Positions 17,918 through 27,699 of a DNA stretch of 64,000 bases are shown piece after piece (position 1 is the first letter of the stretch; each line of letters starts with the position of its first letter). Both the position numbers and the translations under genes were made by a program. Source of the DNA: Alphaproteobacteria bacterium casp-alpha6 (GTDB lineage: Bacteria; Pseudomonadota; Alphaproteobacteria; Rhodobacterales; Rhodobacteraceae); NCBI GenBank assembly GCA_001510135.1, contig LFER01000042.1:96338-160337 (forward strand). The letters run 5' to 3'. Under the pieces are notes generated by a model. That model worked only from the letters and a program-made list of their open reading frames with translations. It searched no databases and was not told where the DNA came from.

Positions 17918-18916
17918 ATGATTGTGACGCAGACCCCATACGATATCTTATGCCCGTTTCATATCAGTCTGTCGGCCACGGGTTGTATACGCCATTTGGG
18001 GCCGAGTATGGCAAAGCTCATCAAATCTGAAAATCCGGTGGGTAAACATTTTTTTGATTTTTATTCAGTTGAACGGCCCTACGGCATTGTCAAAACCGAA
18101 CAGATTTTGCCACTGGAGGGTAAAAAGCTGTTGCTGGCACTGAACTTTGCGGAGGAATACCGATTAAAAGCTGTCGCCGCGAAAGCCGATGAGGGAGGGA
18201 TAATCTTGAATTGTTCTCTAGGCATCGGTCTGCAATCAGCGGTGCAATATTTTAACCTGACATATAATGATTTCGCGCCGAGCGATCTGGCGATCGAAAT
18301 GCTTTACCTTTTGGAAGCAAAAGCCGCGATTAGAAAAGCGTCACGTGACTTAACCCATCGGCTTCAAGGGGCTAAGGTAATGGCTGAAGAGCAGGCTTAC
18401 TCTGATGCCCTGACAGGACTACAAAATCGCCGTGCCCTCGAAGTTATCTTGTCCCGCTTGATTTCTTCACGCGTCAGTTTTTCGCTCATGCAACTTGATC
18501 TTGATCGCTTCAAAAATGTGAATGACACTTTGGGGCACGCTGCAGGCGATCATGTCCTTCAGAAAGCTGCAGAAGTTCTACAAACTGTGGTGCGCAATGA
18601 AGACGCTGTAATCCGACTGGGTGGAGACGAGTTTGTACTTGTTTTTGCGAATTTGAAGGACAGACGGCGCTTATCGATTTTGTCGGAACGTATCATAGTG
18701 GAAATGCAAAAACCAATATTTTTCGACAATCAGGTTTGTCATATTTCTGCAAGCATTGGCATTACAACGATTACGGCAGATCGTCTCAACAACAGCGCAG
18801 AGAATTTTCTAAGAGAAGCGGATCAGGCTCTTTACCAATCCAAGGCAAATGGAAAATCTTGTTACAGTTTTTATGAACCGGTAGAGGCCGTTCTGAGCGA
18901 ATTGAAACATATGTAA
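17918..18916 (+). CDS. HNOBA-GGDEF diguanylate cyclase
   Basis: The 332-residue protein starts with an H-NOX-associated (HNOBA, PAS-like) domain at about residues 10-135 (PFHISLSATGCIRHLG, then FAPSDLAIEMLYLLEAK), followed by a short coiled linker and a GGDEF domain. The active site GGDEF (235-239) and the I-site RNED (226-229) are both intact, so it should make c-di-GMP and be product-inhibited. It has no receiver or membrane segment. With the start four bases after the H-NOX stop, the two proteins are almost certainly co-translated, and the H-NOX protein probably regulates this cyclase through the HNOBA domain. Confidence 0.88.
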   Translation: MIVTQTPYDILCPFHISLSATGCIRHLGPSMAKLIKSENPVGKHFFDFYSVERPYGIVKTEQILPLEGKKLLLALNFAEEYRLKAVAAKADEGGIILNCSLGIGLQSAVQYFNLTYNDFAPSDLAIEMLYLLEAKAAIRKASRDLTHRLQGAKVMAEEQAYSDALTGLQNRRALEVILSRLISSRVSFSLMQLDLDRFKNVNDTLGHAAGDHVLQKAAEVLQTVVRNEDAVIRLGGDEFVLVFANLKDRRRLSILSERIIVEMQKPIFFDNQVCHISASIGITTITADRLNNSAENFLREADQALYQSKANGKSCYSFYEPVEAVLSELKHM

Positions 18917-18957
18917 CGGGGCGCCGTCTGATGACCATCGGCATTTCGGACCACAAA

Positions 18958-18981
18958 TTTCCAAGATTATTGGTTTGGAAA
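18958..18981. terminator. Weak hairpin between convergent genes
   Basis: TTTCCAA and TTGGAAA form a 7-bp stem with a 10-base loop between the ends of the HNOBA-GGDEF gene and dnaX. The flanking T-runs are poor on both strands, so a terminator role for either gene is only possible. Confidence 0.25.
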
Positions 18982-19064
18982 ACATCCAAATAAAACCGTC
19001 TCAGGATTAAAGAATATTTGTGATCTTATCTGGCGTCAGCAGACTTTAAAGATGACGTCTGTGT

Positions 19065-20849
19065 TCAGTCCTGTTCAAACGGGTCCCATTCGTCTTCGAC
19101 TTCAGGGAGCGCTGCGGCCTCAGCTTCATTGGCAATGGTTTGAGGCGTTTTTATGTTTGAAATTTCTGCTTTTGGAAAGGCGTCAAAAATGGCCTGAACA
19201 AGCGGATGGGTTTTTGCGTCATTTTTTAACGCTTCGTCTTTGGCCGCCTGTTGTGCGCGAAGGCTTGGGGCACCTCCCGAACTCACGAGACTCACGGCCC
19301 AACGGACACCGGTCAACGTCTGAAGACGGCTGCCGAGACGCTGGGCAAGATCAGGGGGGGCATCAGGGGTTGGTTCGAATTCGATCCGGCCTGGACTGTA
19401 TTTTGCCAGTTGCAGATGATTTTCCACATCCAGAAGCAATTTGATTTCCCGCTGGTCTCGGATCAACATCAAAACATGATCAAAGCTGGGAAATCGCTGC
19501 AGGGCATGTGCTGAAGAGAGCGCCAATGCTGTATTTGTGCCAGCGCCTCTCACGTCTGTGGACCCGCCAGCTGTTGTAGAAGATGGCATCGCTGTGCTCA
19601 TTGAGGGTCCACCATCCGGCCTTGACCCACGCGGCCCATTCGTCCCAATCTTTGGTGCCATCCTAGCCTGCGTTGGTGGCGGCGCTGGAGTGTCTTGAAG
19701 TTTTTTGATCAACTCATCTGGCGTAGGCAGGTCTGCAACATGTGTAAGGCGGATCACGGCCATTTCTGCTGCCATCATCGCATTTGGTGCATTGGCGACC
19801 TCTTCCAAAGCTTTGAGCAGCATTTGCCAAGTTCTTGTTAGAACGCGCATGGGAAGATTTTCTGCAAACCCTTGTCCACGAATGCGATCATCCGGCGAAA
19901 TGGTCGGGTCATCCGCGGCATCTGGGGTAATTTTCACCACAGATACCCAATGCGTGATTTCCGCAAGATCGCGCAAAACGGCCAAAGGATCTGCGCCATC
20001 AGAATACTGCGCTCCCAATTCTCCCAACGCGCCTGACGCATCACCCCGCATAATCATGTCAAAAAGATCCATAACGCGTCCGCGATCGGCAAGACCGAGC
20101 ATGGCGCGCACCTGATCCACGGTGGTTTCGCCCGCACCGTGGCTGATTGCCTGATCCAGCAGTGATTGCGCATCACGTGCGGACCCTTCGGCGGCACGCG
20201 TGATCAGGGCGAGCGCTTCGTCGGTGATGGAGGCAGTTTCAGCCGTTGCAATTTTTTTCAAGAGTGCGATCATTACTTCGGGTTCGATGCGTCGAAGATC
20301 AAAGCGCTGACAGCGAGACAGAACAGTGACGGGGACTTTGCGAATCTCTGTTGTGGCAAAAATAAATTTCACATGTGCTGGCGGTTCTTCGAGCGTTTTT
20401 AAAAGCGCATTGAAGGCATTGGTCGACAGCATATGGACTTCGTCGATAATGTAGATCTTATAGCGGGCAGATGCCGCGCGGTAGTGTACGCTTTCGATGA
20501 TTTCTCGGATATCATCCACGCCGGTGCGGCTGGCGGCGTCCATTTCCATAACATCGACGTGACGCCCCTCCATGATAGCGACACAGTTTCCGCATTTCCC
20601 GCAGGGATCGGTTGTTGGGCCGCCTGTCCCGTCAGGCCCGATGCAATTCATACCTTTGGCGATGATACGCGCGGTCGTGGTTTTTCCCGTCCCCCGAATG
20701 CCGGTCATGATAAAGGCTTGGGCGATCCGATCCGCTTCAAATGCATTTCGCAGTGTGCGCACCATCGCATCTTGCCCCACAAGATCCGCAAAAGTTTCGG
20801 GGCGGTATTTGCGGGCAAGGACTTGGTAACCTGTTGCGTTCTCTGACAT
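19065..20849 (-). CDS. dnaX: DNA polymerase III subunit gamma/tau
   Basis: The 594-residue clamp-loader ATPase loads the beta clamp and links the polymerase cores. It has Walker A GIRGTGKT (50-57), the zinc cysteines Cys69, Cys83, Cys86 and Cys89, and the Walker B region IIDEVHML, followed by a proline-rich linker and a C-terminal tau region. The frame is open from 20933, but the ATG at 20849 has AGAGGT upstream and gives the family N-terminus ARKYRPETF. Unlike many bacteria, no ybaB or recR follows, since the downstream gene is convergent. I saw no clear slippery site for gamma synthesis. Confidence 0.95.
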   Translation of the reverse strand: MSENATGYQVLARKYRPETFADLVGQDAMVRTLRNAFEADRIAQAFIMTGIRGTGKTTTARIIAKGMNCIGPDGTGGPTTDPCGKCGNCVAIMEGRHVDVMEMDAASRTGVDDIREIIESVHYRAASARYKIYIIDEVHMLSTNAFNALLKTLEEPPAHVKFIFATTEIRKVPVTVLSRCQRFDLRRIEPEVMIALLKKIATAETASITDEALALITRAAEGSARDAQSLLDQAISHGAGETTVDQVRAMLGLADRGRVMDLFDMIMRGDASGALGELGAQYSDGADPLAVLRDLAEITHWVSVVKITPDAADDPTISPDDRIRGQGFAENLPMRVLTRTWQMLLKALEEVANAPNAMMAAEMAVIRLTHVADLPTPDELIKKLQDTPAPPPTQARMAPKIGTNGPRGSRPDGGPSMSTAMPSSTTAGGSTDVRGAGTNTALALSSAHALQRFPSFDHVLMLIRDQREIKLLLDVENHLQLAKYSPGRIEFEPTPDAPPDLAQRLGSRLQTLTGVRWAVSLVSSGGAPSLRAQQAAKDEALKNDAKTHPLVQAIFDAFPKAEISNIKTPQTIANEAEAAALPEVEDEWDPFEQD

Positions 20850-20892
20850 ATGACCTCTTGAGGGACGGTTGGTCTCACGGTAACAAAAACTT

Positions 20893-20920
20893 TGTATACC
20901 GGAAACCGCCTCACTCTCAA
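20893..20920 (-). promoter_or_regulatory. Candidate dnaX promoter
   Basis: On the minus strand TTGAGA, a 16-base spacer and TATACA lie about 43 bases upstream of the dnaX ATG, inside the 98-base divergent region shared with the phosphatase gene. This is a pattern match only. Confidence 0.4.
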
Positions 20921-20947
20921 TCACGAAACGCAAGAAAGACCATTTTG

Positions 20948-21427
20948 ATGTTTTCTATCTCAGAACTTTTGGTAGGATCGGGTCATATTGGGATCTGCCC
21001 ACTTCCTGGCCGCTTTTCAACTTATCAAGCCGATTTAAAGGCTATTTTGGATTGGAAACCAAATCTTGTAATTACCCTCACTACTTTGGGAGAATTGGAA
21101 CGTGCTGGGGTTTTGCAGTTTCCAGAGGATTTGCGAAACCAGAAAATCAATTGGGCACATTTTCCGGTAGAAGATTATGGTGCGCCTGCGGGAGAGCTGC
21201 AGGATTGGACAGAGATTTCAAACCAGGCCCATGCTATTTTAGAGGTCGGCGGGCGTGTTTTAACCCATTGCTACGGCGGCTGCGGTCGTTCAGGAATGGC
21301 GTTTTTGCGTTTGATGCGCGAAGCAGGAGAGCCTGTCGAATGGGCGTTAGAGCGCCTACGTGAGGTGCGTCCCTGCGCGGTCGAAACATCTGCGCAGAAA
21401 GCATGGGCCGCAGGGTCGTTCGATTAG
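20948..21427 (+). CDS. Small dual-specificity / cysteine protein phosphatase
   Basis: The 159-residue protein has the CX5R phosphatase loop in HCYGGCGRSG (Cys108 nucleophile, Arg114) and a candidate general acid, Asp76, in the HFPVEDYGAP loop. This fits the cysteine-based protein tyrosine phosphatases of the dual-specificity type. The physiological substrate is unknown. The frame continues upstream to 20741, but the ATG at 20948 gives a compact domain and lies just outside the divergent dnaX promoter region. The SRP RNA gene lies immediately downstream on the opposite strand. Confidence 0.85.
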   Translation: MFSISELLVGSGHIGICPLPGRFSTYQADLKAILDWKPNLVITLTTLGELERAGVLQFPEDLRNQKINWAHFPVEDYGAPAGELQDWTEISNQAHAILEVGGRVLTHCYGGCGRSGMAFLRLMREAGEPVEWALERLREVRPCAVETSAQKAWAAGSFD

Positions 21428-21437
21428 ATTTGGGAAA

Positions 21438-21537
21438 AGTGAGAGGCTGGACAACGACCCAAGCGGGGCTCGTTACGGCTGCTTCCTTCCGGATCTGACC
21501 GGGTTGGCGAGGCGCCTGCCCGCGCCAACCTCTCGGG
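21438..21537 (-). ncRNA. ffs: Signal recognition particle RNA (small bacterial 4.5S type)
   Basis: The plus strand shows GGCTGCTTCCTTCCGGATC, whose reverse complement holds the universal SRP domain IV core with the GGAAG tetraloop and the asymmetric A/C loop. The ends pair: GAGAGGCTGG at 21441-21450 complements CCAACCTCTC at 21525-21534, with one G-U pair, giving a rod of about 95 nucleotides. The RNA is transcribed from the minus strand towards the phosphatase gene. It binds Ffh for co-translational targeting of membrane proteins. The exact ends are estimated from the pairing to within a few bases. Confidence 0.93.
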
Positions 21538-21641
21538 GGTTACTTACGTCTTACACATGGATTCTGCAAGGGTTGGCGGGAATGATAGATTGTCCTGCAG
21601 TCGCTGGCGTGTCATACGGATGAAAATTGGAAAGGCTGCAC

Positions 21642-22589
21642 ATGAAACTTGCAGAAACAGTTACTTTTGGCGGTTCTGGACTTAACAGGGCTGGGGCTCT
21701 GCGCGGTCAGGCAGAGGGGCGCCCGGAAATTGGTGATCAGGCCATCGTTTTCTGGCGCGGCAAAGTGCTGGTCGAAAAAAGCGAAACCCCCAGATTACTT
21801 CGGGTGGACGTCGGTCATCCAGAATTTTCGCATGGGCGCTGGGCTTTTTTGGGGCTTGATGGAGCCGATAAAGTCTTTGCTTTTGATATCTCGCACTGGA
21901 CACCTGAAGAGGATCAGCATCCCGATCCGACAGTTTTTTATGATCCCACTGAACAAATACACCCAGATTTCCCAAATGCGTCTTTTTGTGAGCTGCGTGG
22001 TCAGATGGCGATCCTGTCTCCTAGAGATGCTGAGCTATCTGCATCTGCAAAGGCACTTTTCCACTGGCATAATTCGCATAAATTCTGTTCGCGTTGCGGG
22101 GCGGCTTCAGAGATAACTATGTCTGGCTGGCAAAGGAAATGTCCATCTTGCAGCGCCTCCCATTTCCCGCGCACAGATCCTGTCGTGATCATGTTGATCA
22201 CCCAAGGACCTAACGTTCTTTTGGGGCGCTCTCCTCATTGGCCGGAACGAATGTATTCTCTTTTGGCTGGGTTCATCGAACCGGGAGAAACGCTTGAAGC
22301 AGCAGTTCGCCGCGAAGTCTTTGAAGAAAGCGGTATTAAGGTTGGAGCGGTCTCCTACCTTGCGTCTCAGCCTTGGGCGTTTCCAAATTCTTTGATGTTT
22401 GGATGTCACGGAGAAGCACTCAGCACGGATATCATCCTTGATCCGGCAGAACTTGAAGACGCGCTGTGGATTTCAAAAACAGATCTTGTAGATGCATTCA
22501 ATGATAAAGACGGTGCGATAAAACCAGCACGCTTTGGTTCTATAGCGCAATTTTTATTGAAACATTGGCTTGCGGATACCCTGTCGTGA
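21642..22589 (+). CDS. nudC: NADH pyrophosphatase (Nudix), also candidate RNA decapping
   Basis: The 315-residue protein has the NudC arrangement: an N-terminal domain, a four-cysteine zinc ribbon (CSRCG, then KCPSC), and a Nudix box starting GFIEPGETLE and ending REVFEESGI. It also has the subfamily motif SQPWAFPNS, which marks NADH pyrophosphatases. It hydrolyses NADH to NMNH and AMP, and homologues remove NAD caps from RNA. A TTG at 21627 is in frame, but the ATG at 21642 is preceded by GGAAAGG and is preferred. It is separated from the following small gene by 44 bases on the same strand. Confidence 0.94.
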   Translation: MKLAETVTFGGSGLNRAGALRGQAEGRPEIGDQAIVFWRGKVLVEKSETPRLLRVDVGHPEFSHGRWAFLGLDGADKVFAFDISHWTPEEDQHPDPTVFYDPTEQIHPDFPNASFCELRGQMAILSPRDAELSASAKALFHWHNSHKFCSRCGAASEITMSGWQRKCPSCSASHFPRTDPVVIMLITQGPNVLLGRSPHWPERMYSLLAGFIEPGETLEAAVRREVFEESGIKVGAVSYLASQPWAFPNSLMFGCHGEALSTDIILDPAELEDALWISKTDLVDAFNDKDGAIKPARFGSIAQFLLKHWLADTLS

Positions 22590-22633
22590 GGCCTATTACT
22601 TAAGTATATAACACAAGAAAAAAGAGAAAAGTT

Positions 22634-23086
22634 ATGAAATTCTCTGCGAACCAAGATTTGGATATACCACAGTTCGAACTTTTTGATCGTTTGTCAAACT
22701 TTGAAAGTTTTGAGAGACAAGCGATTCGGCGAGGAGTGTCGGTGTCACGTCAAGGTTCGCTTGTGTCTATGTCTGGATTGAAATGGAATTGTTCATTTAA
22801 ACTGCGCGGTCGCCAAAGAACGGCGCTGATAGAGCTTGTCGAATTTGAACAAGGTCATTCCGTGTCTTTCTACGTCGTGAATGCATCGATGAACATACGC
22901 GTTTTACTTGATCTTTCAGCATTATCGGTCAACCAAACCAGACTGATTGCCACATCAGTTCTGGAAGCCAAAACGCTGGCCGCGCGGCTTTTGGTGCAAT
23001 CACTGAAATTAACGCGTTCAAAGGCCAATCGCCGTTACCAGTCCCGCTTGTCGCAGATCACAAATATGATCGTGCAAAATGCCTGA
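22634..23086 (+). CDS. Small SRPBCC-like protein of unknown function
   Basis: The 150-residue protein has no signal peptide or membrane segment. The pattern of short beta strands, starting near MKFSANQDLDIPQFELFDRLSNFESFER and ending in a long C-terminal helix (LEAKTLAARLLVQSLKLTR), resembles the START/SRPBCC hydrophobic-pocket fold. That assignment rests on overall pattern and is uncertain. Residues from about 105 onward are rich in basic amino acids. It probably follows nudC in the same transcript and converges on pheA with only nine bases between the coding ends. Confidence 0.7.
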   Translation: MKFSANQDLDIPQFELFDRLSNFESFERQAIRRGVSVSRQGSLVSMSGLKWNCSFKLRGRQRTALIELVEFEQGHSVSFYVVNASMNIRVLLDLSALSVNQTRLIATSVLEAKTLAARLLVQSLKLTRSKANRRYQSRLSQITNMIVQNA

Positions 23087-23095
23087 TGTATTCTG

Positions 23096-23929
23096 TCAGT
23101 CCCGATAGGGATCGGCAGGATAAACGCCAAGGATTTTGAGGCTGTTTGAAAAATATTCCAATTCTTCAAAAGCACGTTTGACGTGCGCATCTTCGGGATG
23201 GCCTTCGATGTCGGCATAAAACTGCGTGGCGGTGAAAGAACCGCCCAGCATATAACTTTCCAGTTTGAGCATATTGACGCCATTCGTGGCAAAGCCACCC
23301 ATTGCTTTGTAAAGTGCTGCAGGGATGTTGCGGACCTGAAAGACAATCGTCGTCATCATTTTTCCCTGCCCACGCCGGGAATCATCTGGTGTGCGCGACA
23401 TGATCAAGAACCTTGTGGTGTTATGAACATTGTCTTCGATGTCTTGCGCCAGAATATCCAGCCCGTAAATATCGGCGGCAATTGCGCTGGCCAGAACACC
23501 AGATTGGGGATTGGGCGATTTAGCAAGCTCTTCTGCGGCACCTGCGCTATCTGCGGCGCTTACAGCCTCTATGTTGTGTTGTTCGAGAAAACGGCGCGCT
23601 TGAGGCAAAAGCACCAGATGGGCGCGAACACTTTTTACATCCTCAAGTTTTGTGCCGGGATTTGCCATAAGACTGATGCGCACACGGGTAAAGGCTTCGT
23701 CGACAATATGAAGCCCTGATTCGGGCAAAAGCCTGTGAATGTCAGCAACCCGCCCATACGTGGAGTTTTCCACTGGGACCATAGCCAAATCTGCGCGTCC
23801 ATCACGCACTGCATCGATCATTTGTTCAAAATTCTGGCAGGGCAACGGATCCATATTCGGGCGTGCCGACCTGCATGCTTCGTCTGAATAAGCGCCCAAA
23901 GCACCCTGAAAGGCAATTCGATTGGTCAT
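23096..23929 (-). CDS. pheA: Prephenate dehydratase
   Basis: The 277-residue monofunctional enzyme converts prephenate to phenylpyruvate in phenylalanine biosynthesis. It begins with RIAFQGALGAYSDEA, carries the periplasmic-binding-like catalytic halves with VPVENSTYGRV and the catalytic NTTRF motif, and ends in an ACT regulatory domain (GFATNGVNMLKLESYM). In the ACT domain the usual ESRP is ESYM, as is seen in alphaproteobacteria, so phenylalanine feedback may differ. No chorismate mutase domain is fused. It starts with ATG and is divergent from the cytochrome c gene. Confidence 0.95.
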   Translation of the reverse strand: MTNRIAFQGALGAYSDEACRSARPNMDPLPCQNFEQMIDAVRDGRADLAMVPVENSTYGRVADIHRLLPESGLHIVDEAFTRVRISLMANPGTKLEDVKSVRAHLVLLPQARRFLEQHNIEAVSAADSAGAAEELAKSPNPQSGVLASAIAADIYGLDILAQDIEDNVHNTTRFLIMSRTPDDSRRGQGKMMTTIVFQVRNIPAALYKAMGGFATNGVNMLKLESYMLGGSFTATQFYADIEGHPEDAHVKRAFEELEYFSNSLKILGVYPADPYRD

Positions 23930-24041
23930 TTATTACCCCTTTTTTGCATTTCTGGTCGTTTCGTCGCGGGTTCTACACCTTGCATAATCTAATAGGAAGC
24001 GGGTAAACAGCGCGGAGATGAATTTAGACGGAGATCAGGCG

Positions 24042-24560
24042 ATGCTTGATACTATGACGCTCACCAAAATCGTTGGATCCTTCTGCGGGGCCTTGTTGGT
24101 TTTTCTTTTGGGCAGTTGGGCGGCAGAAGCGCTGTACCACGGGGGCGGAGGACATGGAGAAGACCATGCAGCCGGGTATGAAATTATAGTGGAAGAAGAT
24201 ACTGAGGCTGAGGAAGAGGTCGTGGAAACGGTGGATTTCATTGCGCTTCTGGACTCTGCGGATGCAGATAAGGGCGCCAAAGTTTTCGGCAAATGCAAAG
24301 CATGTCACAAGCTGGAAGACGGCAGTAATGGAACCGGGCCACATCTCTACAAAATCGTTGATCGGGCGGTGAGCGCTGCTGAGGGCTACGGATATTCCGG
24401 TGCGTTGGTTCAGGTCGCAGACGTCTGGACTGTTGACGCGCTCAACGGGTTCTTGGAAAATCCAAAAGCTTATGCGCCTGGGACAAAAATGGGCTTTGCG
24501 GGTCTTAAGAACCCTGAGGATCGTGCAAACGTGATTGCCTATCTTCAGTCATTGAATTGA
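24042..24560 (+). CDS. Membrane-anchored c-type cytochrome
   Basis: The 172-residue protein has a single N-terminal membrane segment (about residues 8-28) that stays as an anchor, an acidic linker (about 47-65, mostly Glu), and one class-I cytochrome c domain. The haem site is C85-K-A-C88-H89 and the distal ligand is probably Met150 in PGTKMGF. It resembles the cytochrome c552/CycM type that shuttles electrons from the bc1 complex to an aa3 oxidase in alphaproteobacteria. An ATG at 24018 is in frame, but the one at 24042 has GGAG eight bases before it. A strong terminator follows the stop. Confidence 0.9.
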   Translation: MLDTMTLTKIVGSFCGALLVFLLGSWAAEALYHGGGGHGEDHAAGYEIIVEEDTEAEEEVVETVDFIALLDSADADKGAKVFGKCKACHKLEDGSNGTGPHLYKIVDRAVSAAEGYGYSGALVQVADVWTVDALNGFLENPKAYAPGTKMGFAGLKNPEDRANVIAYLQSLN

Positions 24561-24587
24561 TAGACGACAAAACAGCTATGATTATCG

Positions 24588-24615
24588 CCCTGCTTCCTGT
24601 GGAGGCAGGGTTTTT
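24588..24615 (+). terminator. Rho-independent terminator after the cytochrome c gene
   Basis: CCCTGCTTCC and GGAGGCAGGG pair over ten positions (one G-T) around a TGT loop, followed directly by TTTTT, 27 bases after the stop codon. This is the clearest intrinsic terminator in the window and separates the cytochrome gene from yejA. Confidence 0.85.
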
Positions 24616-24638
24616 GTTGCGTTTATTTTAGTTTTATC

Positions 24639-24668
24639 TTGAACGTAGCCAGATGCACTTCGTACACT
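24639..24668 (+). promoter_or_regulatory. Weak candidate promoter for yejABEF
   Basis: TTGAAC and TACACT are 18 bases apart, with the minus-10 about 37 bases before the GTG start of yejA. Each hexamer matches the consensus at four positions. Support is pattern only. Confidence 0.25.
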
Positions 24669-24704
24669 ATATATAAGTATGGAACCTATCAGGGAGAATT
24701 CGCC

Positions 24705-26609
24705 GTGAAATCTATGCCAGCACATTCAACCGCTCGAACTGCGCGCATGGCAGACAGCTTAAAATTGCTTGTTTTGGGCTTTGGTTTTCTTATTCTTGCC
24801 CTCTTTTCTGCGACGCTTGCGCAAGGCGAAGAAAAGATAATCAAAAGTCATGGGTATTCATTTTTCGGTGATTTGAAATATCCGGCGGATTTTCAACATC
24901 TTGATTACGTTAACCCTGATGCGCCGAAAGGTGGGGAAATCTCTACATGGGGATTTGGGACATTTGACTCTATGAACCCATATTCACGCAAAGGAACATC
25001 CGGCGCATTGGCTTCTGCTGCCTTTGAAAGCCTGATGTCTGGGACTGCAGATGAAATCGGCGCAATCTATGGCCTGTTGGCCAATGGCTTGGAATACCCT
25101 GAGGATCTGTCTTGGGTGATTTTTGACATCCGCCCTGAGGCAAGGTTTTCTGATGGGGCTCCCGTTACTTCAGAGGATGCTAAATTCACCTATGAATTGT
25201 TTCTGAAAGACGGACTGCCCAGTTATAAAGCCGTACTGGCGCAAATCGTTGAAGGCGCAGAGGTTCTAGGGCCACTACGCATCAAGTATACGTTCAAAGA
25301 AGATGCCCCTCTGCGGGACCGTATACCCATGGTTGGAGGATTTCCGATAAAATCCAAAGCGTGGTTTGAAAAAACAGGTGCAGGGTTGGATGAGAGCCGG
25401 ATGGAACCTGCAATCGGATCTGGTCAATATGTGCTGGACTCATATGAAGTGAACCGCTGGATCAAATACAAGCGAAACCCAGATTATTGGGGAAATGATC
25501 TCCCGATAAATCGCGGGCGGGGAAATTTTGATTTCATTCGTATCGAATATTTTGCCGATGGAAACGCTGCCTTCGAAGGATTTAAGTCTGGCGCTTACAC
25601 CTTTAAACTCGAAAATTCATCCAAAACCTGGGCCACGGGATATGATTTTCCCGCACTCAATGACGGGCATGTGGTTAAGAAAACTTTGCCAGATGGCGGC
25701 ATTGCAACGGGTCAAAGTTTTGTGATGAACCTGCGTCGTCCGCAGTTTCAAGATATGAAGGTCAGAGAAGCTATCGCACATCTTTTCAACTTTGAATGGG
25801 CAAATGAATCACTATTTTACGGCCAATATGCGCGCGTCCACTCTTTTTGGGAGAACTCGGAATTTGCGGCGACAGGTATACCAACGCCAGAAGAACTTGC
25901 TTTGCTCACCCCGCTTGCTGACAAACTGCCTGAAGGTATTCTGACAGATGAAGTCGTCATGGGCGTGACATCCGGCATGCGGGCCACAGATCGTAAAAAC
26001 CTACGTGCGGCCTCAGCCCTTTTGGAAGAGGCCGGTTGGATTGTTGGCGACGATGGCTTGCGTAGAAATGCGGCGGGCGAAACGCTCAAGATCGAATTGT
26101 TGGAAAGAAGCCCTGCCTTTGATCGTGTGGTCCTTCCGTTTGTGGAAAACCTGAAAGCGGCGGGGATTGATGCCACTTACAACCGTGTGGACCCTGCCCA
26201 ATACACGGATCGTACGCGTAACTATGACTTTGATGTCATAACCGACCAGTTTCCGATGAGCATGGAACCAGGATCAGGATTGAAGCAATATTTTGGGTCT
26301 GAAACTGCCGATGAATCTGTGTTTAATTCCATGGGTATAAAATCCGAAGGCATTGATGCATTGATCTCACACGTTGTGAATGCAACCGACAAAGAGACAC
26401 TGAAAATCAGCGTAAGGGCTCTTGATCGGGCGCTGCGCGCTTATCGGTTCTGGGTGCCACAGTGGTATAATGCGACCCACAGGGTTGCCTATTGGGATAT
26501 GTATGAACACCCCGAAACCATCGCGCCCTTTTCCCTCGGAGAGCTAGATTATTGGTGGTACAACGCCGACAAAGCCAAAGCTTTGAAAGATGCGGGCGTA
26601 TTGAGGTAA
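24705..26609 (+). CDS. yejA: Oligopeptide ABC transporter, substrate-binding protein
   Basis: The 634-residue periplasmic protein belongs to the family-5 extracellular solute-binding proteins. An N-terminal hydrophobic segment (about residues 19-36, [17 protein letters not shown]) followed by AQGEE looks like a Sec signal peptide. The mature part begins [12 protein letters not shown], typical of YejA. In enterobacteria YejABEF imports peptides, including microcin C, and the same role is likely here. I chose GTG at 24705 because AGGGAG lies eight bases upstream; the frame is open further upstream and an ATG lies at 24714. It heads a four-gene operon with yejB seven bases downstream. Confidence 0.9.
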   Translation: MKSMPAHSTARTARMADSLKLLVLGFGFLILALFSATLAQGEEKIIKSHGYSFFGDLKYPADFQHLDYVNPDAPKGGEISTWGFGTFDSMNPYSRKGTSGALASAAFESLMSGTADEIGAIYGLLANGLEYPEDLSWVIFDIRPEARFSDGAPVTSEDAKFTYELFLKDGLPSYKAVLAQIVEGAEVLGPLRIKYTFKEDAPLRDRIPMVGGFPIKSKAWFEKTGAGLDESRMEPAIGSGQYVLDSYEVNRWIKYKRNPDYWGNDLPINRGRGNFDFIRIEYFADGNAAFEGFKSGAYTFKLENSSKTWATGYDFPALNDGHVVKKTLPDGGIATGQSFVMNLRRPQFQDMKVREAIAHLFNFEWANESLFYGQYARVHSFWENSEFAATGIPTPEELALLTPLADKLPEGILTDEVVMGVTSGMRATDRKNLRAASALLEEAGWIVGDDGLRRNAAGETLKIELLERSPAFDRVVLPFVENLKAAGIDATYNRVDPAQYTDRTRNYDFDVITDQFPMSMEPGSGLKQYFGSETADESVFNSMGIKSEGIDALISHVVNATDKETLKISVRALDRALRAYRFWVPQWYNATHRVAYWDMYEHPETIAPFSLGELDYWWYNADKAKALKDAGVLR

Positions 26610-26616
26610 AGACATC

Positions 26617-27699
26617 ATGGGCGCATATATCGCGCGGCGGTTATTGCTGGTCATCCCGACCTTGTTTGGCATTTTGGTGATAAATTTCGCTCTGGTGCAA
26701 TTTGTGCCGGGTGGGCCAATTGAGCAGATCATTGCCAATCTTGAAGGGCAGGGTGACGTCTTTGAAAGCTTTGCTGGGACGGGGGATGATTCTGCCGGGG
26801 GTGGCGAGGCACGTGATGATTATGTTGGCGCACGCGGATTGCCCCCTGAATTCATTGCAGAGCTGGAAAAAGAGTTCGGTTTTGACAAACCTCCACTTGA
26901 GCGGTTTTTACAGATGATGTGGAACTATCTGCGGTTTGATTTTGGCGAAAGCTATTTCCGTTCGATAAGCGTGGTGGATTTGGTGATCGAAAAAATGCCG
27001 GTGTCCATCTCATTGGGGCTTTGGTCGACGCTGATCGCGTATATCGTTTCTATTCCGCTCGGCATTCGAAAGGCCGTGCGCGATGGGACACGGTTTGACA
27101 CTTTGACAAGTTCGGTCATCATCGTTGCCTATGCGATCCCCGGCTTTCTTTTTGCAATTTTGCTGTTGGTGCTCTTTGCCGGTGGATCATATTATCAGAT
27201 TTTTCCTTTACGTGGCCTCGTTTCAGAGAACTTTGCCGAATTATCCCTTGGCGCAAAGATCGCCGATTACTTCTGGCACATTGCTTTGCCTGTCATTGCG
27301 TCGACGATTTCGGCTTTTGCTACGCTCACTCTTTTAACGAAAAACAGTTTTCTGGATGAAATCCAAAAGCAGTATGTTATTACGGCGCGCGCCAAAGGTC
27401 TGAGTGAACGCCGCGTTCTTTATGGGCATGTATTTCGCAACGGAATGTTGATTGTGATCGCTGGATTCCCAAGCGTCTTTATTGGCGTGTTCTTTGGAAG
27501 TTCGCTCATCATTGAAACGATTTTTTCGCTTGATGGATTGGGGCGAATGGGGTTTGAGGCCGCCGTTGCTCGGGATTATCCGGTCATATTTGGAACTTTG
27601 TTTGTCTTTGGTCTGATGGGGCTTGTGGTTGGGATCCTGTCGGATCTTATGTATGTATTTGTCGATCCGCGCATTGATTTTGAAAGGCGCGAAGGATGA
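26617..27699 (+). CDS. yejB: Peptide ABC transporter permease
   Basis: The 360-residue inner-membrane protein opens with the permease signature [21 protein letters not shown]. It has the family's insert between the first two membrane segments, a string of hydrophobic segments, and the EAA loop that contacts the ATPase ([21 protein letters not shown]). Length and order match YejB. Its stop overlaps the start of yejE by four bases (ATGA), so translation is coupled. It would form the channel with YejE, and YejF would drive it. Confidence 0.92.
   Translation: MGAYIARRLLLVIPTLFGILVINFALVQFVPGGPIEQIIANLEGQGDVFESFAGTGDDSAGGGEARDDYVGARGLPPEFIAELEKEFGFDKPPLERFLQMMWNYLRFDFGESYFRSISVVDLVIEKMPVSISLGLWSTLIAYIVSIPLGIRKAVRDGTRFDTLTSSVIIVAYAIPGFLFAILLLVLFAGGSYYQIFPLRGLVSENFAELSLGAKIADYFWHIALPVIASTISAFATLTLLTKNSFLDEIQKQYVITARAKGLSERRVLYGHVFRNGMLIVIAGFPSVFIGVFFGSSLIIETIFSLDGLGRMGFEAAVARDYPVIFGTLFVFGLMGLVVGILSDLMYVFVDPRIDFERREG

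Noticed and set aside
19065..20849. Programmed frameshift in dnaX
   Set aside because: I saw no clear A-run slippery sequence with a downstream hairpin.
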